DNA of 64,000 bases from Lymantria dispar (lineage: Eukaryota > Arthropoda > Insecta > Lepidoptera > Erebidae): contig CM063462.1 in assembly GCA_032191425.1 (NCBI GenBank), positions 24,215,186 through 24,279,185 of the forward strand. The letters run 5' to 3'. The notes under the pieces were generated by a model that was given only the letters and a program-made list of their open reading frames with translations, did no database searches and had not been told where the DNA came from. The position numbers and the translations under genes are program-made. Of the stretch, positions 44,201 to 49,747 are shown piece after piece; position 1 is the first letter of the stretch; each line of letters opens with the position of its first letter.

Positions 44201-46327
44201 AAATGTTTAATAGGCTCAAGCCCAACAGTGGGACGTATATGAACTGTGATGATAATTGTATCCCATAATCACTGCATTTTTTTATATTTCAATTTAGCAA
44301 AGTAAAGCGGTTTCGAGTCTACTGGAGACGGATAATGAGTGGGGTTCGGGACGTTTCGATCCATCGTTACCATCGCCTGAGCATTGCGGTGCTCATGCTG
44401 CGAAGCTACATGAGCTGGTCGCTCTGTCTCGTCACTATCATCCTACCGTCAGAGCAGCGAGTAGTGCTGTGCTCCAAGGGAACTTACCACAAGAGCTTCA
44501 TAAACTGTAAGTATAGTAAAAGGATCCGTGTGGTGACTGAGTAAGAATACAATTTACGGCCTCCTTTCTTGGCAAAGACGAATAAGAGATTATTTGCAGA
44601 TAGCATCTATGCAAGAGAAGGAAAATTCGCAATAAAATCCTGTACCAACCCCTTTGACCAGCGTCGTATAGTAAGTCAATTTCCCTTCTATTGTGGTGGA
44701 GACTCGAGCCCAACAGTGGGACGTATATGAGCTCTGATGATGATGAAGTAAAAAATTATTACCGTCCCGTCCGAGGAATCTATTTCTATTGGCAAATATT
44801 TACTATTTAAGCAAACTTGATGGATATATGTAGTAATAAATTTGCCGTTCACATTGTCGACTTTACGGAAGGTAGTTTACGTTTTCTTTTTGCTGTTGAT
44901 ATCAATCGAGCAAACTGCACACCTGAGAGCCTACTCTTGAATCTCGATTCCAATCCTAAATCCAATTGCAGCTCGAATTTGAGCAAATTTGGTACTTTTG
45001 AAAGCGAAACCAGCACACGATTGGAATCAAATTCGGTGGATTTTTTTAAACTAAATGAATTCAACTCTCGTCGATTCAGTCAAACATTTGCTATCCGACG
45101 TGATTTTGATGTAGTTTAAAATCGTTAATGTTGCACAATTTCAAGAAAGCGTATTTATGGTGATCGAGTTCGATAACGTTATTAATTTAAAGTAAGAAAA
45201 TACAGTACATTTGGTGAAAATAACAACGGCAAACGCGAAGAATTCATTCTCGATTTTGTTCAAGAGTACCAAATATAAGTTTGGTGAGAATGGAATTGAA
45301 TTGGATTCGAAATTAGAATTGATTTCAAGAGTAGACCCACTGATGGTGATACAGCCGCTCATAGATCCTTGTAACACCGCTGCCGACCGTGATGAAAATG
45401 ATGGGAGTGTGAATGCGTGTAATGTGGTATAAATGTCACTATATCTTTTTTTTTTTTTTTTTATTGCAAACGGTGGCAAACGAGCAAACAGTACACCTGA
45501 TGGTAAGTGTTGCTGCCGCTCATGAACCTTTACAAGGCCGTTGCCTACCGCGAAGAAAGCGAAGGGAGTGTGAATGCGTGCATTGAGGGTCGGTGATACC
45601 AAGGACACCACCAAAACCCTCCACACGCAATCACCCTCAGAAAGTGGGCTTCCGGCTCTCTCGCTCACCGAACGAAGCGCAGTAACAAATTGCTACTACT
45701 CAGACGTCGATTTTCTGCGAGAGCATGGTACTGCCCCGGACGGACCGGCCCGCGGCTGTAGACAGATAACTGTCGACAGTGTGGTCCTACCACACCTATC
45801 TTGTAGATCATCGCAGATTCGTTTCCCACACAGGGCAATAATTTGTGCGATTCACGCACTGCATTTTGCGGCTGACGCAATTCGTGTCTTTAAATGTATA
45901 TTTACAAATAAAGTAATGATGTCCACCATTATACAAGTTTTACCGTATAAGTCCAGCCGTTTCAGCGTTAAGGCATAACAAACTTCATATCGTAACAGTA
46001 CTGCTGGTCGATTCAAAAGGCGAAGTGGGACTATAACGCTCCACTCTCAATCCGGTCAGGATACTATCAGAACAGCTTTCCAAAAGGAGCTTAATAAAAC
46101 TTGTAATCATTTTTATATTTAATAATGAACTTTTTTTCAGGACGCCGGTACAAATATTCGAAGCTTACAACGGTTCACAGATGGCGTTCAAGCCGGCGGT
46201 ACCGCCCCCTAAGCGTGACGTCACACAGAAGAAAACCACGCCCACACATGTATGGACACAGCCCACACTCAAACAACTTTGCGAAACTGTTGAAAACAAC
46301 GTCGACATGAATATCATTGATAGATGA
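26244..46327 (+). CDS. Noc3: Nucleolar complex protein 3 homolog (Noc3/NOC3L), 13 coding exons
   Basis: Noc3 proteins act in the nucleolus with Noc2 in late maturation and transport of pre-60S ribosomal particles; yeast Noc3 also has a role in replication licensing. Exons: 26244-26249, 26381-26661, 27045-27259, 28363-28607, 29738-29903, 30874-30994, 32754-32967, 34109-34297, 35384-35565, 40616-40824, 42813-42991, 44298-44506, 46141-46327. All junctions are GT-AG, phases are consistent, and the sum is 2403 nt (800 residues plus TGA), the same length as I recall for human NOC3L. In order: a Lys/Arg-rich N-terminus, an acidic Ser/Asp/Glu region (about 40-200), the conserved block around residues 215-310 containing RKLATLSVFEVFKDILPEY, basic linkers, and the CBF/Mak21-like part (about 510-740) with RLLCVRTVLAILAGSGDALN and ELVALSRHYHPTVRAASSA. 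The 2.4-kb CDS is spread over 20 kb because the introns are full of transposons. The identification rests on remembered family sequence along the whole length and is firm. Confidence 0.96.
26381..26661 (+). CDS. Noc3: Noc3 exon 2
   Basis: Acceptor TTTCTTTACAG, donor GTTAGT. Encodes the Lys-rich N-terminus, then an acidic stretch (EYSSESEASGDEFGDMLDDE). Ends in phase 2. Confidence 0.93.
26820..26935 (+). repeat. SINE-A 5' half (Noc3 intron 2)
   Basis: TTCCCTGTGGTGACAGAGTA ... GCATATAACAAAG. Confidence 0.75.
27045..27259 (+). CDS. Noc3: Noc3 exon 3
   Basis: Acceptor ATATGCAG, donor GTATGA. Starts with a basic KRKKEKKEK patch and continues through an acidic region to VKKMRALLPIKTKEGLMERA, which matches the conserved 'LLPIK' stretch of the family. 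Confidence 0.94.
27361..27520 (+). repeat. SINE-A copy with large internal deletion (Noc3 intron 3)
   Basis: Head and 3' end are present, joined near 27440. Confidence 0.72.
27541..27785 (+). repeat. SINE-A copy (Noc3 intron 3)
   Basis: Complete but diverged (GTAGTCACCATAGTGAG head). Confidence 0.75.
27870..27957 (-). repeat. SINE-A 3' part (Noc3 intron 3)
   Basis: GTCACACTGTTCAGCTTGAA ... CCTAATATATCATG. Confidence 0.6.
28180..28300 (-). repeat. SINE-C degraded copy (Noc3 intron 3)
   Basis: TTACTCTTATCTCAATTACT TGGTGTCGATACAATGTGTC blocks; diverged afterwards. Confidence 0.5.
28363..28607 (+). CDS. Noc3: Noc3 exon 4
   Basis: Acceptor AAATTTACAG, donor GTGAGT. An Asp/Glu/Ser-rich low-complexity half is followed by ELMAARRDKLQHDKLRIGAL, the start of the conserved Noc3 N-terminal block. 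Confidence 0.94.
28640..28866 (-). mobile_element. Short LINE head-plus-tail derivative, degraded
   Basis: In Noc3 intron 4, 33 bp after the exon 4 donor. Retains the CACCTTCAGAAAGTTG and GTCCGTGGCTGTAGACAG blocks. Confidence 0.6.
29008..29380 (-). mobile_element. Probable LINE 3' UTR (R1-like), diverged
   Basis: T-run at 29019, GTCCGGGGTGGTGGCAGG and GGTGGCGGACTAATCCC are reminiscent of the R1-type 3' UTR, but the family link is weak. Noc3 intron 4. Confidence 0.4.
29390..29490 (+). mobile_element. CR1-like LINE 3' UTR fragment
   Basis: TTATCACTTACCATCCAGTT ... GGCAATAAAAATATGG, the end of a CR1-like LINE, in Noc3 intron 4. Confidence 0.55.
29545..29700 (-). mobile_element. RTE-like LINE 3' fragment, degraded
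   Basis: TCATCATCATTCAGCCC tail followed by a diverged GTCGGTTCACC...GGCGTCTTACACTG block, ending 37 bp before Noc3 exon 5. Confidence 0.55.
29738..29903 (+). CDS. Noc3: Noc3 exon 5
   Basis: Acceptor TATTTACAG, donor GTGGGT. Encodes LKNLFPILYLMEERLKDNTL and the RKLATLSVFEVFKDILPEY core, the most conserved part of the N-terminal domain. Confidence 0.95.
29939..30171 (+). repeat. SINE-A copy (Noc3 intron 5)
   Basis: Complete, starting 36 bp after the exon 5 donor. Confidence 0.8.
30213..30436 (+). repeat. SINE-A copy (Noc3 intron 5)
   Basis: Close to consensus; tail lost. Confidence 0.83.
30543..30767 (-). repeat. SINE-A copy (Noc3 intron 5)
   Basis: Opposite orientation to the two preceding copies. 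Confidence 0.83.
30874..30994 (+). CDS. Noc3: Noc3 exon 6
   Basis: Acceptor TTATTTCAG, donor GTAAAT. Encodes LKKDTLALYKYEKELLEFYK, equivalent to the family's 'F..GL...YK.YL..LE' helix. Phase 1 in, phase 2 out. Confidence 0.94.
31010..31462 (-). mobile_element. RTE-like LINE (GHIARR type) 3' fragment
   Basis: In Noc3 intron 6, starting 16 bp after the exon 6 donor. Tail CATCCATCCATCAGCC; coding remnant LKLQWSGHIAELT. Confidence 0.8.
31504..32084. mobile_element. Tc1/mariner-like MITE, copy 1
   Basis: 581 bp flanked by TA. Imperfect ~30-bp inverted ends (CAGGGTGTATCAGGTTACGG / CAGGTTGTATCAGGTTATGG). In Noc3 intron 6. No transposase. Confidence 0.8.
32103..32287 (+). repeat. SINE-A copy fused to an RTE-like tail
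   Basis: Ends at CCTATTGTGGAGA exactly where the CATCATCATC tail of the RTE fragment begins. Confidence 0.78.
32288..32615 (-). mobile_element. RTE-like LINE (GHIARR type) 3' fragment
   Basis: ATCATCATCATCATCATTTC tail, then the CCTATCGCCGTCCACTGCTG 3' UTR and coding remnant. Directly abuts a SINE-A copy. Confidence 0.8.
32754..32967 (+). CDS. Noc3: Noc3 exon 7
   Basis: Acceptor ATTTCCAG, donor GTTAGA. Encodes the helical repeat region containing SLQCMCGLLVERPYFNYATN. Confidence 0.95.
33028..33275 (+). repeat. SINE-A copy (Noc3 intron 7)
   Basis: Close to consensus, with a (GAT)7 tail and an extra GTGTGTAGTG near the 3' end. Confidence 0.86.
33281..33733. repeat. Cluster of three SINE-A pieces
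   Basis: 33281-33338 plus (head), 33341-33538 minus (nearly complete), 33551-33733 plus (from the hairpin on). Between the 33.0-kb copy and the Helitron. Confidence 0.75.
33798..34097 (-). mobile_element. Non-autonomous Helitron next to Noc3 exon 8
   Basis: 300 bp. On the minus strand: A|TCACTACATAGTATAAAACA ... GGGGCGGGTCGCTAG|T. The 5' end lies 11 bp upstream of the Noc3 exon 8 acceptor. Confidence 0.82.
34109..34297 (+). CDS. Noc3: Noc3 exon 8
   Basis: Acceptor CTTGTTATAG, donor GTAAGG. A later AG at 34128-34129 is also in frame, but choosing 34109 adds VVRLINQ, which fills the gap in the family alignment. A Helitron ends at 34097, only 11 bp before this exon. The second half is a Lys/Glu-rich coiled-coil-like segment. 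Confidence 0.9.
34336..34551 (+). repeat. SINE-A copy (Noc3 intron 8)
   Basis: Short head deletion. Ends GACGATGATGATAA, immediately before the Helitron. Confidence 0.8.
34557..34778 (+). mobile_element. Non-autonomous Helitron
   Basis: 222 bp with host A before 5' TCTACACTAATATTATAAAG and 3' ...GGGCGGGTTGCTAG followed by host T: the A|TC...CTAG|T insertion rule. Resembles the widespread lepidopteran Lep1-type Helitron. Noc3 intron 8. Confidence 0.82.
34820..34965 (-). repeat. SINE-C partial copy (Noc3 intron 8)
   Basis: TATTCCAATTACTTGATACA and TATTATGACCAGCCGCCTGC blocks. Confidence 0.6.
34974..35208 (+). repeat. SINE-A copy (Noc3 intron 8)
   Basis: Complete. Abuts an RTE fragment. Confidence 0.85.
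35212..35345 (-). mobile_element. RTE-like LINE (GHIARR type) short fragment
   Basis: GTTACACCCGTTGTTCTATG ... GATTCTATCTCACAGAG block, internal part only, 38 bp before Noc3 exon 9. Confidence 0.6.
35384..35565 (+). CDS. Noc3: Noc3 exon 9
   Basis: Acceptor AATTCCAG, donor GTGAGA. Encodes the end of the basic coiled coil and TVFHIYFRLLKTAPRSKLLA, the start of the CBF/Mak21-like domain. Followed by the longest intron of the gene (5.05 kb). Confidence 0.95.
35666..35900 (+). repeat. SINE-A copy (Noc3 intron 9)
   Basis: Complete, diverged tail. Confidence 0.82.
36072..36302 (-). mobile_element. Jockey-type LINE 3' fragment
   Basis: Starts with TTCAAATTCAAATCATTTAT and contains GATCCGGCAAGAAACTCAGC, shared with 63.03 kb. 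Confidence 0.65.
36310..38545 (-). mobile_element. RTE-type non-LTR retrotransposon, 5'-truncated
   Basis: 2.2 kb on the minus strand in Noc3 intron 9. The 3' end lies in an ATCATTTCATCATTT tract at 36327-36342. The endonuclease is missing; the RT and its C-terminal part are nearly complete. Only three lesions interrupt the frame, so it is a fairly young dead copy. Confidence 0.9.
36360..38524 (-). pseudogene. RTE reverse transcriptase pseudogene
   Basis: Read on the minus strand: TWWWDDSIVKV, in-frame stop at ~38228, KEKKNAFKEW ... AVGPDSIPAEV, a one-base deletion at ~37740 (frameshift), then KVLQADGWKWL, PIFKNKGDVQECNNYRGIKL, FRPGLGTMDAIFALRQLMEK, FIDLEKAYDRVPREVLWWAL, LHQGSALRPYMFLLVMD, LFADDIVLIGE (catalytic ADD), DFKYLGSLL. 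A further in-frame TGA at 36705-36707 is followed by HATEMRMLRWMCG and RLSWYGHVMRRDERHVTRRV. Domain order and motifs are those of RTE-clade RT. Confidence 0.9.
38590..40052 (-). mobile_element. Jockey-type LINE remnant, interrupted by a MITE
   Basis: Minus-strand RT pieces in order: GDGILGPFLFLVYINDLP, FADDTLLFKI (39948-), WFHSNNLVLN, interruption by a palindromic MITE, TKCIKFTHNVRQVGINVVMN, SAAYAVKKIRLLTDIETARI, then NGSFMGQCMRFYNKLPNNNR and FLKGYYKISDYLDDN. The 3' UTR at 38590-38720 matches the copy at 62.76 kb. Confidence 0.85.
39610..39829. mobile_element. Palindromic MITE with piggyBac-like ends
   Basis: 220 bp. Arms 39610-39698 and 39745-39829 are near-perfect inverted repeats (CCCATTCCTCCCCACTGTCC ...), loop about 46 bp. 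It splits the RT frame of the Jockey remnant between NLVLN and TKCIKF. The right end is followed by TTAA, but TTAA is absent on the left, so the piggyBac assignment is tentative. Confidence 0.8.
40053..40580. mobile_element. Tc1/mariner-like MITE, copy 2
   Basis: 528 bp flanked by TA, same family and orientation as 31504-32084. It abuts the truncated Jockey remnant and ends 35 bp before Noc3 exon 10. Confidence 0.8.
40616..40824 (+). CDS. Noc3: Noc3 exon 10
   Basis: Acceptor CATCAG, donor GTAAGT. Encodes HVINLEYYSDLVAILGQLIT and AILAGSGDALNVDPAKFHAY, hallmark Noc3 sequence. Confidence 0.96.
40876..41318 (+). repeat. SINE-A copy split by an R1-type LINE (Noc3 intron 10)
   Basis: Parts 40876-41071 and 41233-41318. 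Contains a local inverted duplication of the AAGAGAAGGAAAACTC region at 40985-41050. Confidence 0.8.
41072..41232 (+). mobile_element. R1-type LINE 3' end inside SINE-A
   Basis: AACCCGTCT at 41063-41071 and 41233-41241; poly(A) 41220-41230. Same target bases as the copy at 19911. Confidence 0.8.
41395..41525 (+). mobile_element. Short LINE derivative, 5' fragment
   Basis: Head part only (CTGTTGACAGTTGTCTGTCT ... AAAATCGACGTCC). Confidence 0.6.
41590..41805 (-). repeat. tRNA-derived SINE (best copy)
   Basis: On the minus strand an A box TGGCGTAGTGG (41783-41793) and B box GGGATTCGAATCCC (about 41738-41752) give a pol III promoter. The body follows (AACAATTTGTGG region, TTAATTATATGTTTGTAAAG, AGGACTATTTCCTTAGTGCA) and an (AAAT)n tail. 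Confidence 0.85.
42041..42742. mobile_element. MITE with ~38-bp inverted ends
   Basis: 702 bp. Ends CTATAGTTGTTACAAAATAA / CTATAGTTGTCACAAAATAA continue through AGGCCCGTTTTGACA. TA dinucleotides at the edges fit a Tc1/mariner-like target. In Noc3 intron 10, 70 bp before exon 11. No coding capacity seen. Confidence 0.75.
42813..42991 (+). CDS. Noc3: Noc3 exon 11
   Basis: Acceptor ATTGAACAG (weak pyrimidine tract), donor GTGAGT. Encodes GASHEEAPVILEAVNQICAR and the FAKRLATLATQL helix. The reading frame is fixed by phase 1 from exon 10. A MITE ends 70 bp upstream. Confidence 0.93.
43621..43651. repeat. (ATT)n microsatellite
   Basis: Ten ATT units, in Noc3 intron 11 next to an RTE fragment. Confidence 0.85.
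43651..44082 (-). mobile_element. RTE-like LINE (GHIARR type) fragment
   Basis: In Noc3 intron 11. Remnants of KLKRIFSSTIAQSLKAQVY and VMTYGTATWSLNVGLVTKLK. Preceded by an (ATT)n tract. Confidence 0.75.
44088..44255 (+). repeat. SINE-A 3' two-thirds (Noc3 intron 11)
   Basis: From GGGATAATATGCATATAATA to GAACTGTGATGATAA; ends 43 bp before exon 12. Confidence 0.75.
44298..44506 (+). CDS. Noc3: Noc3 exon 12
   Basis: Acceptor TTTCAATTTAG, donor GTAAGT. Encodes PEHCGAHAAKLHELVALSRH followed by YHPTVRAASSAVL, the family's 'L.RHYHP.V' signature. Confidence 0.95.
44522..44747 (+). repeat. SINE-A copy (Noc3 intron 12)
   Basis: Starts 16 bp after the exon 12 donor. Hairpin region shortened. Confidence 0.82.
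44931..45333. repeat. Imperfect long inverted repeat (Noc3 intron 12)
   Basis: Arms 44931-45002 and 45260-45333 share CTACTCTTGA, TCCAAT, TCGAATTT and TTTGGTACT blocks in inverted order. Probably an old fold-back element. The open frames on both strands here are by-products. Confidence 0.5.
45442..45803 (-). mobile_element. Short head-plus-tail derivative of the CR1-like LINE (best copy)
   Basis: On the minus strand it begins GTGGTAGGACCACACTGTCG, continues through sequence matching the LINE 5' UTR (11575-11793 and 11240-11283), then joins directly to the LINE 3' UTR (8430-8530: ...TTACCATCAGGTG...GCTCGTTTGCCACCGT) and a poly(A). All coding sequence is missing. Lies in Noc3 intron 12. Confidence 0.75.
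46141..46327 (+). CDS. Noc3: Noc3 exon 13 (C-terminus and stop)
   Basis: Acceptor TTTTTTTCAG. Encodes TPVQIFEAYNGSQMAFKPAV, the conserved C-terminal motif, and ends at TGA 46325-46327. Confidence 0.95.
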
Positions 46328-46330
46328 TTA

Positions 46331-46349
46331 AATAAAATATTTAAATAAA
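46331..46349 (+). terminator. Noc3 polyadenylation signals
   Basis: Two AATAAA hexamers, at 46331 and 46344, 4 and 17 bp after the Noc3 stop. This implies a very short 3' UTR. Confidence 0.65.
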
Positions 46350-46384
46350 ACTTGAATGTGATTTTTTTTAAGATAACGCGTAAG

Positions 46385-46535
46385 GTTGTATTTTGTAAAT
46401 AAAACTATTTTACGAATTTTATCGCGTTTGTATTTGTTTTGATTCAGAGACACATAAAAAGTAAAGTGTTCGAAACGCGCGGGCATTAAAAGTCAAATAC
46501 AAACGCTATAAAATCCGTAAAATAAGTTTTATTGT
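46385..46535. repeat. Repeat Y pieces in inverted arrangement
   Basis: A plus TTTTATCGCGTTTGTATTTG piece is followed by a minus GTGTTCGAAACGCGCGGGCA piece. Lies just past the Noc3 poly(A) signals. Confidence 0.55.
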
Positions 46536-46544
46536 GAGTTTAAA

Positions 46545-47060
46545 ATGTGAGTGTTACAACTCGCGTAAACATCACGAATCCTTGCAAAGTTGGGATCTTT
46601 ACAAATATATAACTAACTGCTACAAATTACACCCAAACTCGGAACAGGAATTTGATGACCGCATCAAATATTACACTCAGGTATTACAGGACGGATGTGA
46701 ATCGAACCCATGATACTGGAACGGTAGGACGGTATTATTTGCGGGTGACTGGACCGGGGATTTAGTCCGTCACCCGCCGAGAGGCCGACCGCGTGAGGAA
46801 AGACCGACGTCATCCCCTCGGGGAGTACGTCGGTCGATGGGACAGTACTCCTCAAGGGGATATTCCGTCGGGCTGACCACTGACTGAAGTCACCCTGCTC
46901 CGGTGGTCGGTCCAACGATGAATGCGACGTGTCGCGCGGGTGGGTTACGGGAGTGCGTGCTTAGGCCCCTCTGTCGTCCCGGACGGGGTGGTGTGAGGAG
47001 TGCGCCGACCGTACCTCACCCAAAAAAAGAAATAGGACGGTATTATTTACAGACGGTCCT
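46545..47060 (-). repeat. tRNA-derived SINE split by an R1-type LINE
   Basis: Body 46545-46740; the A-box side is lost or lies beyond the LINE at 46741-47032. Confidence 0.6.
46741..47032 (+). mobile_element. R1-type LINE 3' end, 16-bp TSD
   Basis: TAGGACGGTATTATTT at 46725-46740 and 47033-47048, ending in CAAAAAAAGAAA. Inserted in a tRNA-type SINE. 3' UTR only. Confidence 0.85.
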
Positions 47061-47321
47061 ATTTGATCCTATCTTTACAATTTGATTCGCCTTATGGCGA
47101 CAGGATAGCAATACTATTGTTACTATATTTTCGATTCATTTATACGTCAAGAAATGGGGCGGTTAACTGTAATATTAATAACCATAAGACTATGTACCAA
47201 AGTTGTAAACTCTATGATAAAAATAAATGTCTGGCGAACACCGATAACTGATCCTTACATAGATCTTTTATGACAGGCTTTCTGGAGACATCGTTTTCGA
47301 ATCGCCCGGAGCAATGGCAAT

Positions 47322-47515
47322 GATTGGACAGATGGCGTAGTAGTTAAAGTACTGACCTACCGTGCCAATGGCATGGGTTCAAATCTCACGCATGACAATA
47401 TTGTGCGATACACAAATTGTTATGAGTCTGGATGTTATTTGTGTCCGTTAAATTATATTTGTAAAGTCTCTGCAATGTAAGGGTTTTCCATTAGTGCAGG
47501 GCGTTCTTTAAAAAA
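47322..47515 (+). repeat. tRNA-derived SINE, plus strand
   Basis: GATGGCGTAGTAGTTAAAGT (A box), GGGTTCAAATCTC (decayed B box), tail CAGGGCGTTCTTTAAAAAAA. Confidence 0.8.
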
Positions 47516-47519
47516 AATG

Positions 47520-48140
47520 GAATGGTGACATACGATCCCATAACTTACCATTACCTATCCCTATTACAAAGTACGCTAACCACTAGCTCGTGATGTCGTG
47601 ACTTCGGCAACGACATACAACTCCATCAGGATCCGTTTTTAATTTATAAATACACATACAAAATAACAGATGGCGCTTTCAAAGAGTCTCAAGAAGTAAT
47701 CGAAGAACTTTCACGAGATGGCGTTGAAATCAAGACCTTTTAGCATAAAGCAGATAACTACAAATTATTAACCACGCATAAAACAGACAGCAAAAAATTT
47801 TTACATTACAAACATACACTTACATTTTTATTTATCTGCATAGATTATATTGAATTGAATAACGTCTACATTGTTTACTTATCTAGAAAAACAAACCTTA
47901 CATTTTTTTTAAAAGACGGCATTTTATAATGGCTTAAATAAATTTAGACTTAGGCGTATTCGAGAAGATATATTTAGTGATAGAATAACTAATCTCATGA
48001 ATTAACTCAAATTATGGTAAACAAAAAAAAAATATTAATGCGATTGCTTTCAAAGACGACAGCATTACTTTTTCAAGTTAATGTGAAGAAATCTTAAAAA
48101 ATTCATCAAAATTGGTCCAGCTATTTTGTTCATAGGCTTA
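47520..48140. other. Stretch without gene
   Basis: AT-rich, with short LINE-3'-like remnants only (AAAATTGGTCCAGCTATTTT). Confidence 0.45.
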
Positions 48141-48904
48141 TAGATGTTACCGGAAATGTATGATATCTAGGAATTGTATACAAATCCTAGGAAATGTATA
48201 CAATTCCGAAGCTATTTAGGAAATTTATAAAATATTGTTTGAAAACTATTTAATACATAAATGTCCTAGGAAATGTGTACAATTCCTAGGAATTGTATAC
48301 AATTCCAATGTTAGGAAATGTATAAAAATAATGCATTCTGTAATAAATAAAAATCGACTTATAGACGCTAGAAGACCCCATGGAATAAGTCGACGGTCCT
48401 ATTTCCGCTTGCGTGGTCTAAAGGAACCTAACAAACCTACCTAAAATCATCATCCTAGTTTTTCGTGTGCATATTGCAAATAAATAAATTGATATAATTT
48501 TCTTTTCTTTTTTTTTGTTATCAGTTAATCTTATCGTATCTGTTATCACCTGTTATCGCCCGTTATCGCGTTGGCAAGCGACAGTAACTGACTTTTCTAC
48601 TAGTCCATTGAAAAGTTACATTTGGGGTTGCGTTTTTTAGAGGACGCAATTTTATTTTTTTGATGTGTAGGGGGGGTCAGTGTAAAGCTAAAACCAAGTT
48701 TGTGGGATCGCCACCCTTGTCCCACGGCTGCCATCTTGAAAATAGGGGTTGAAATGGTTTTTACGATATATCTCTTAAACTATTAATCTGATAAAAAAAA
48801 TTGTTAACAAAATAATAGTTAAAATATACATAATAATAGTTAAAGATAATTTTATAAATCAAAAATCTTTTAGTAAGGCAAAGTAAGCCGCATCTAAAAT
48901 TAAA

Positions 48905-48998
48905 AATCAATATTATTTTAGCATCATGTCCCCTGAGTTTTCTTGCCGGATCTTTCTCAGTGTGGCCGCGTTCCGATCCGGTGGTAGTATATTAGTTT
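48905..48998 (+). mobile_element. Jockey-type LINE 3' UTR fragment
   Basis: TTCTTGCCGGATCTTTCTCA and TTCCGATCCGGTGGTAG blocks as at 63.04 kb. Embedded in the 48.1-49.4 kb repeat. Confidence 0.55.
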
Positions 48999-49074
48999 TG
49001 TTAGTTTTAAATCAACGAATTGTAACAATAATTGCTACAAATTTAATAATTAATAATTACTAACCATAAACAAT

Positions 49075-49325
49075 ATAATTTTTTCATATAGAATCATTTT
49101 CTTCTTACACTGGCAATAAATTTGTACTAAATAAAATGTTGGCCAAAATTTAATATTTTTAAAACTAATTTTCTGTATCGGGTAGATAATTATAAATGTC
49201 TGTAATAACGATTACTTGTTGGACGTGAGACACCTTAGTCCGCCCGTGACCATGAATGCTGTAAAGTGTTCGAAACGTCGGGCAATCATAAATCAAATAC
49301 AAACGTGATATAATCCGTAAAAGTA
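49075..49325. repeat. Repeat Y copy, inverted
   Basis: Reverse orientation, as long as the 12.7-kb copy (starts TTTTTCATATAGAATCATTT). Confidence 0.6.
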
Positions 49326-49488
49326 GTTTTAAAATAATTTATTTTACACATTTCCGTGCGATTTTAGGAATACACACATTTCCTAGGAATTGTATACAAT
49401 GACGGATTATATACATTTCCGATAACAGATATACAGAGTATACATTTTCGTTGTGGCAAGAAAAGAAAATAGTCATCAGAAACAGCTA

Positions 49489-49747
49489 TCTGTCTACAGC
49501 CGCTGGCCGTTCTGTCGGGGTTAGTACCACATGCTCGTAGAAAAACGACGTCTGAGTACTTAGTAGCAATTTATTATTGCAGTTCGTTCGGTGAGCGAAA
49601 ATGCTGGAAGATCAATTTTCTGAGGGTGTTTTAGGGGTGGTGGGTTTTAGTGATGCCATTAGTATCACCGAACCTCATTGCATGAATACTTACTCTTTTC
49701 ACTTTCTTTATGGCAGCAAAGGTTTAGTAACGCCTAGCAAAGGTTAC
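49489..49747 (+). mobile_element. Short LINE head-plus-tail derivative
   Basis: Plus-strand copy, starting in the 'CTGTCTACAGCCGC' head. The tail is truncated where SINE-A sequence begins, next to the Harbinger-like insertion. Confidence 0.65.

Larger units (their letters stand above)
48146..49426. mobile_element. Unclassified DNA element with iterated palindromes
   Basis: Ends GTTACCGGAAATGTAT / GTTATCGGAAATGTAT are inverted (15 of 16), with a possible 4-bp AGAT duplication outside. Just inside the left end are repeated units of CCTAGGAAATGTATACAATT (48168-48207, 48264-48305, 48312-48328); one lies inside the right end (49370-49400). The interior carries Jockey, repeat-Y and other fragments. 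No transposase. Confidence 0.5.

Noticed and set aside
44817..45119. 100-codon plus-strand frame in Noc3 intron 12
   Set aside because: It lies in an imperfect inverted repeat, the opposite strand is equally open, and there is no family match.
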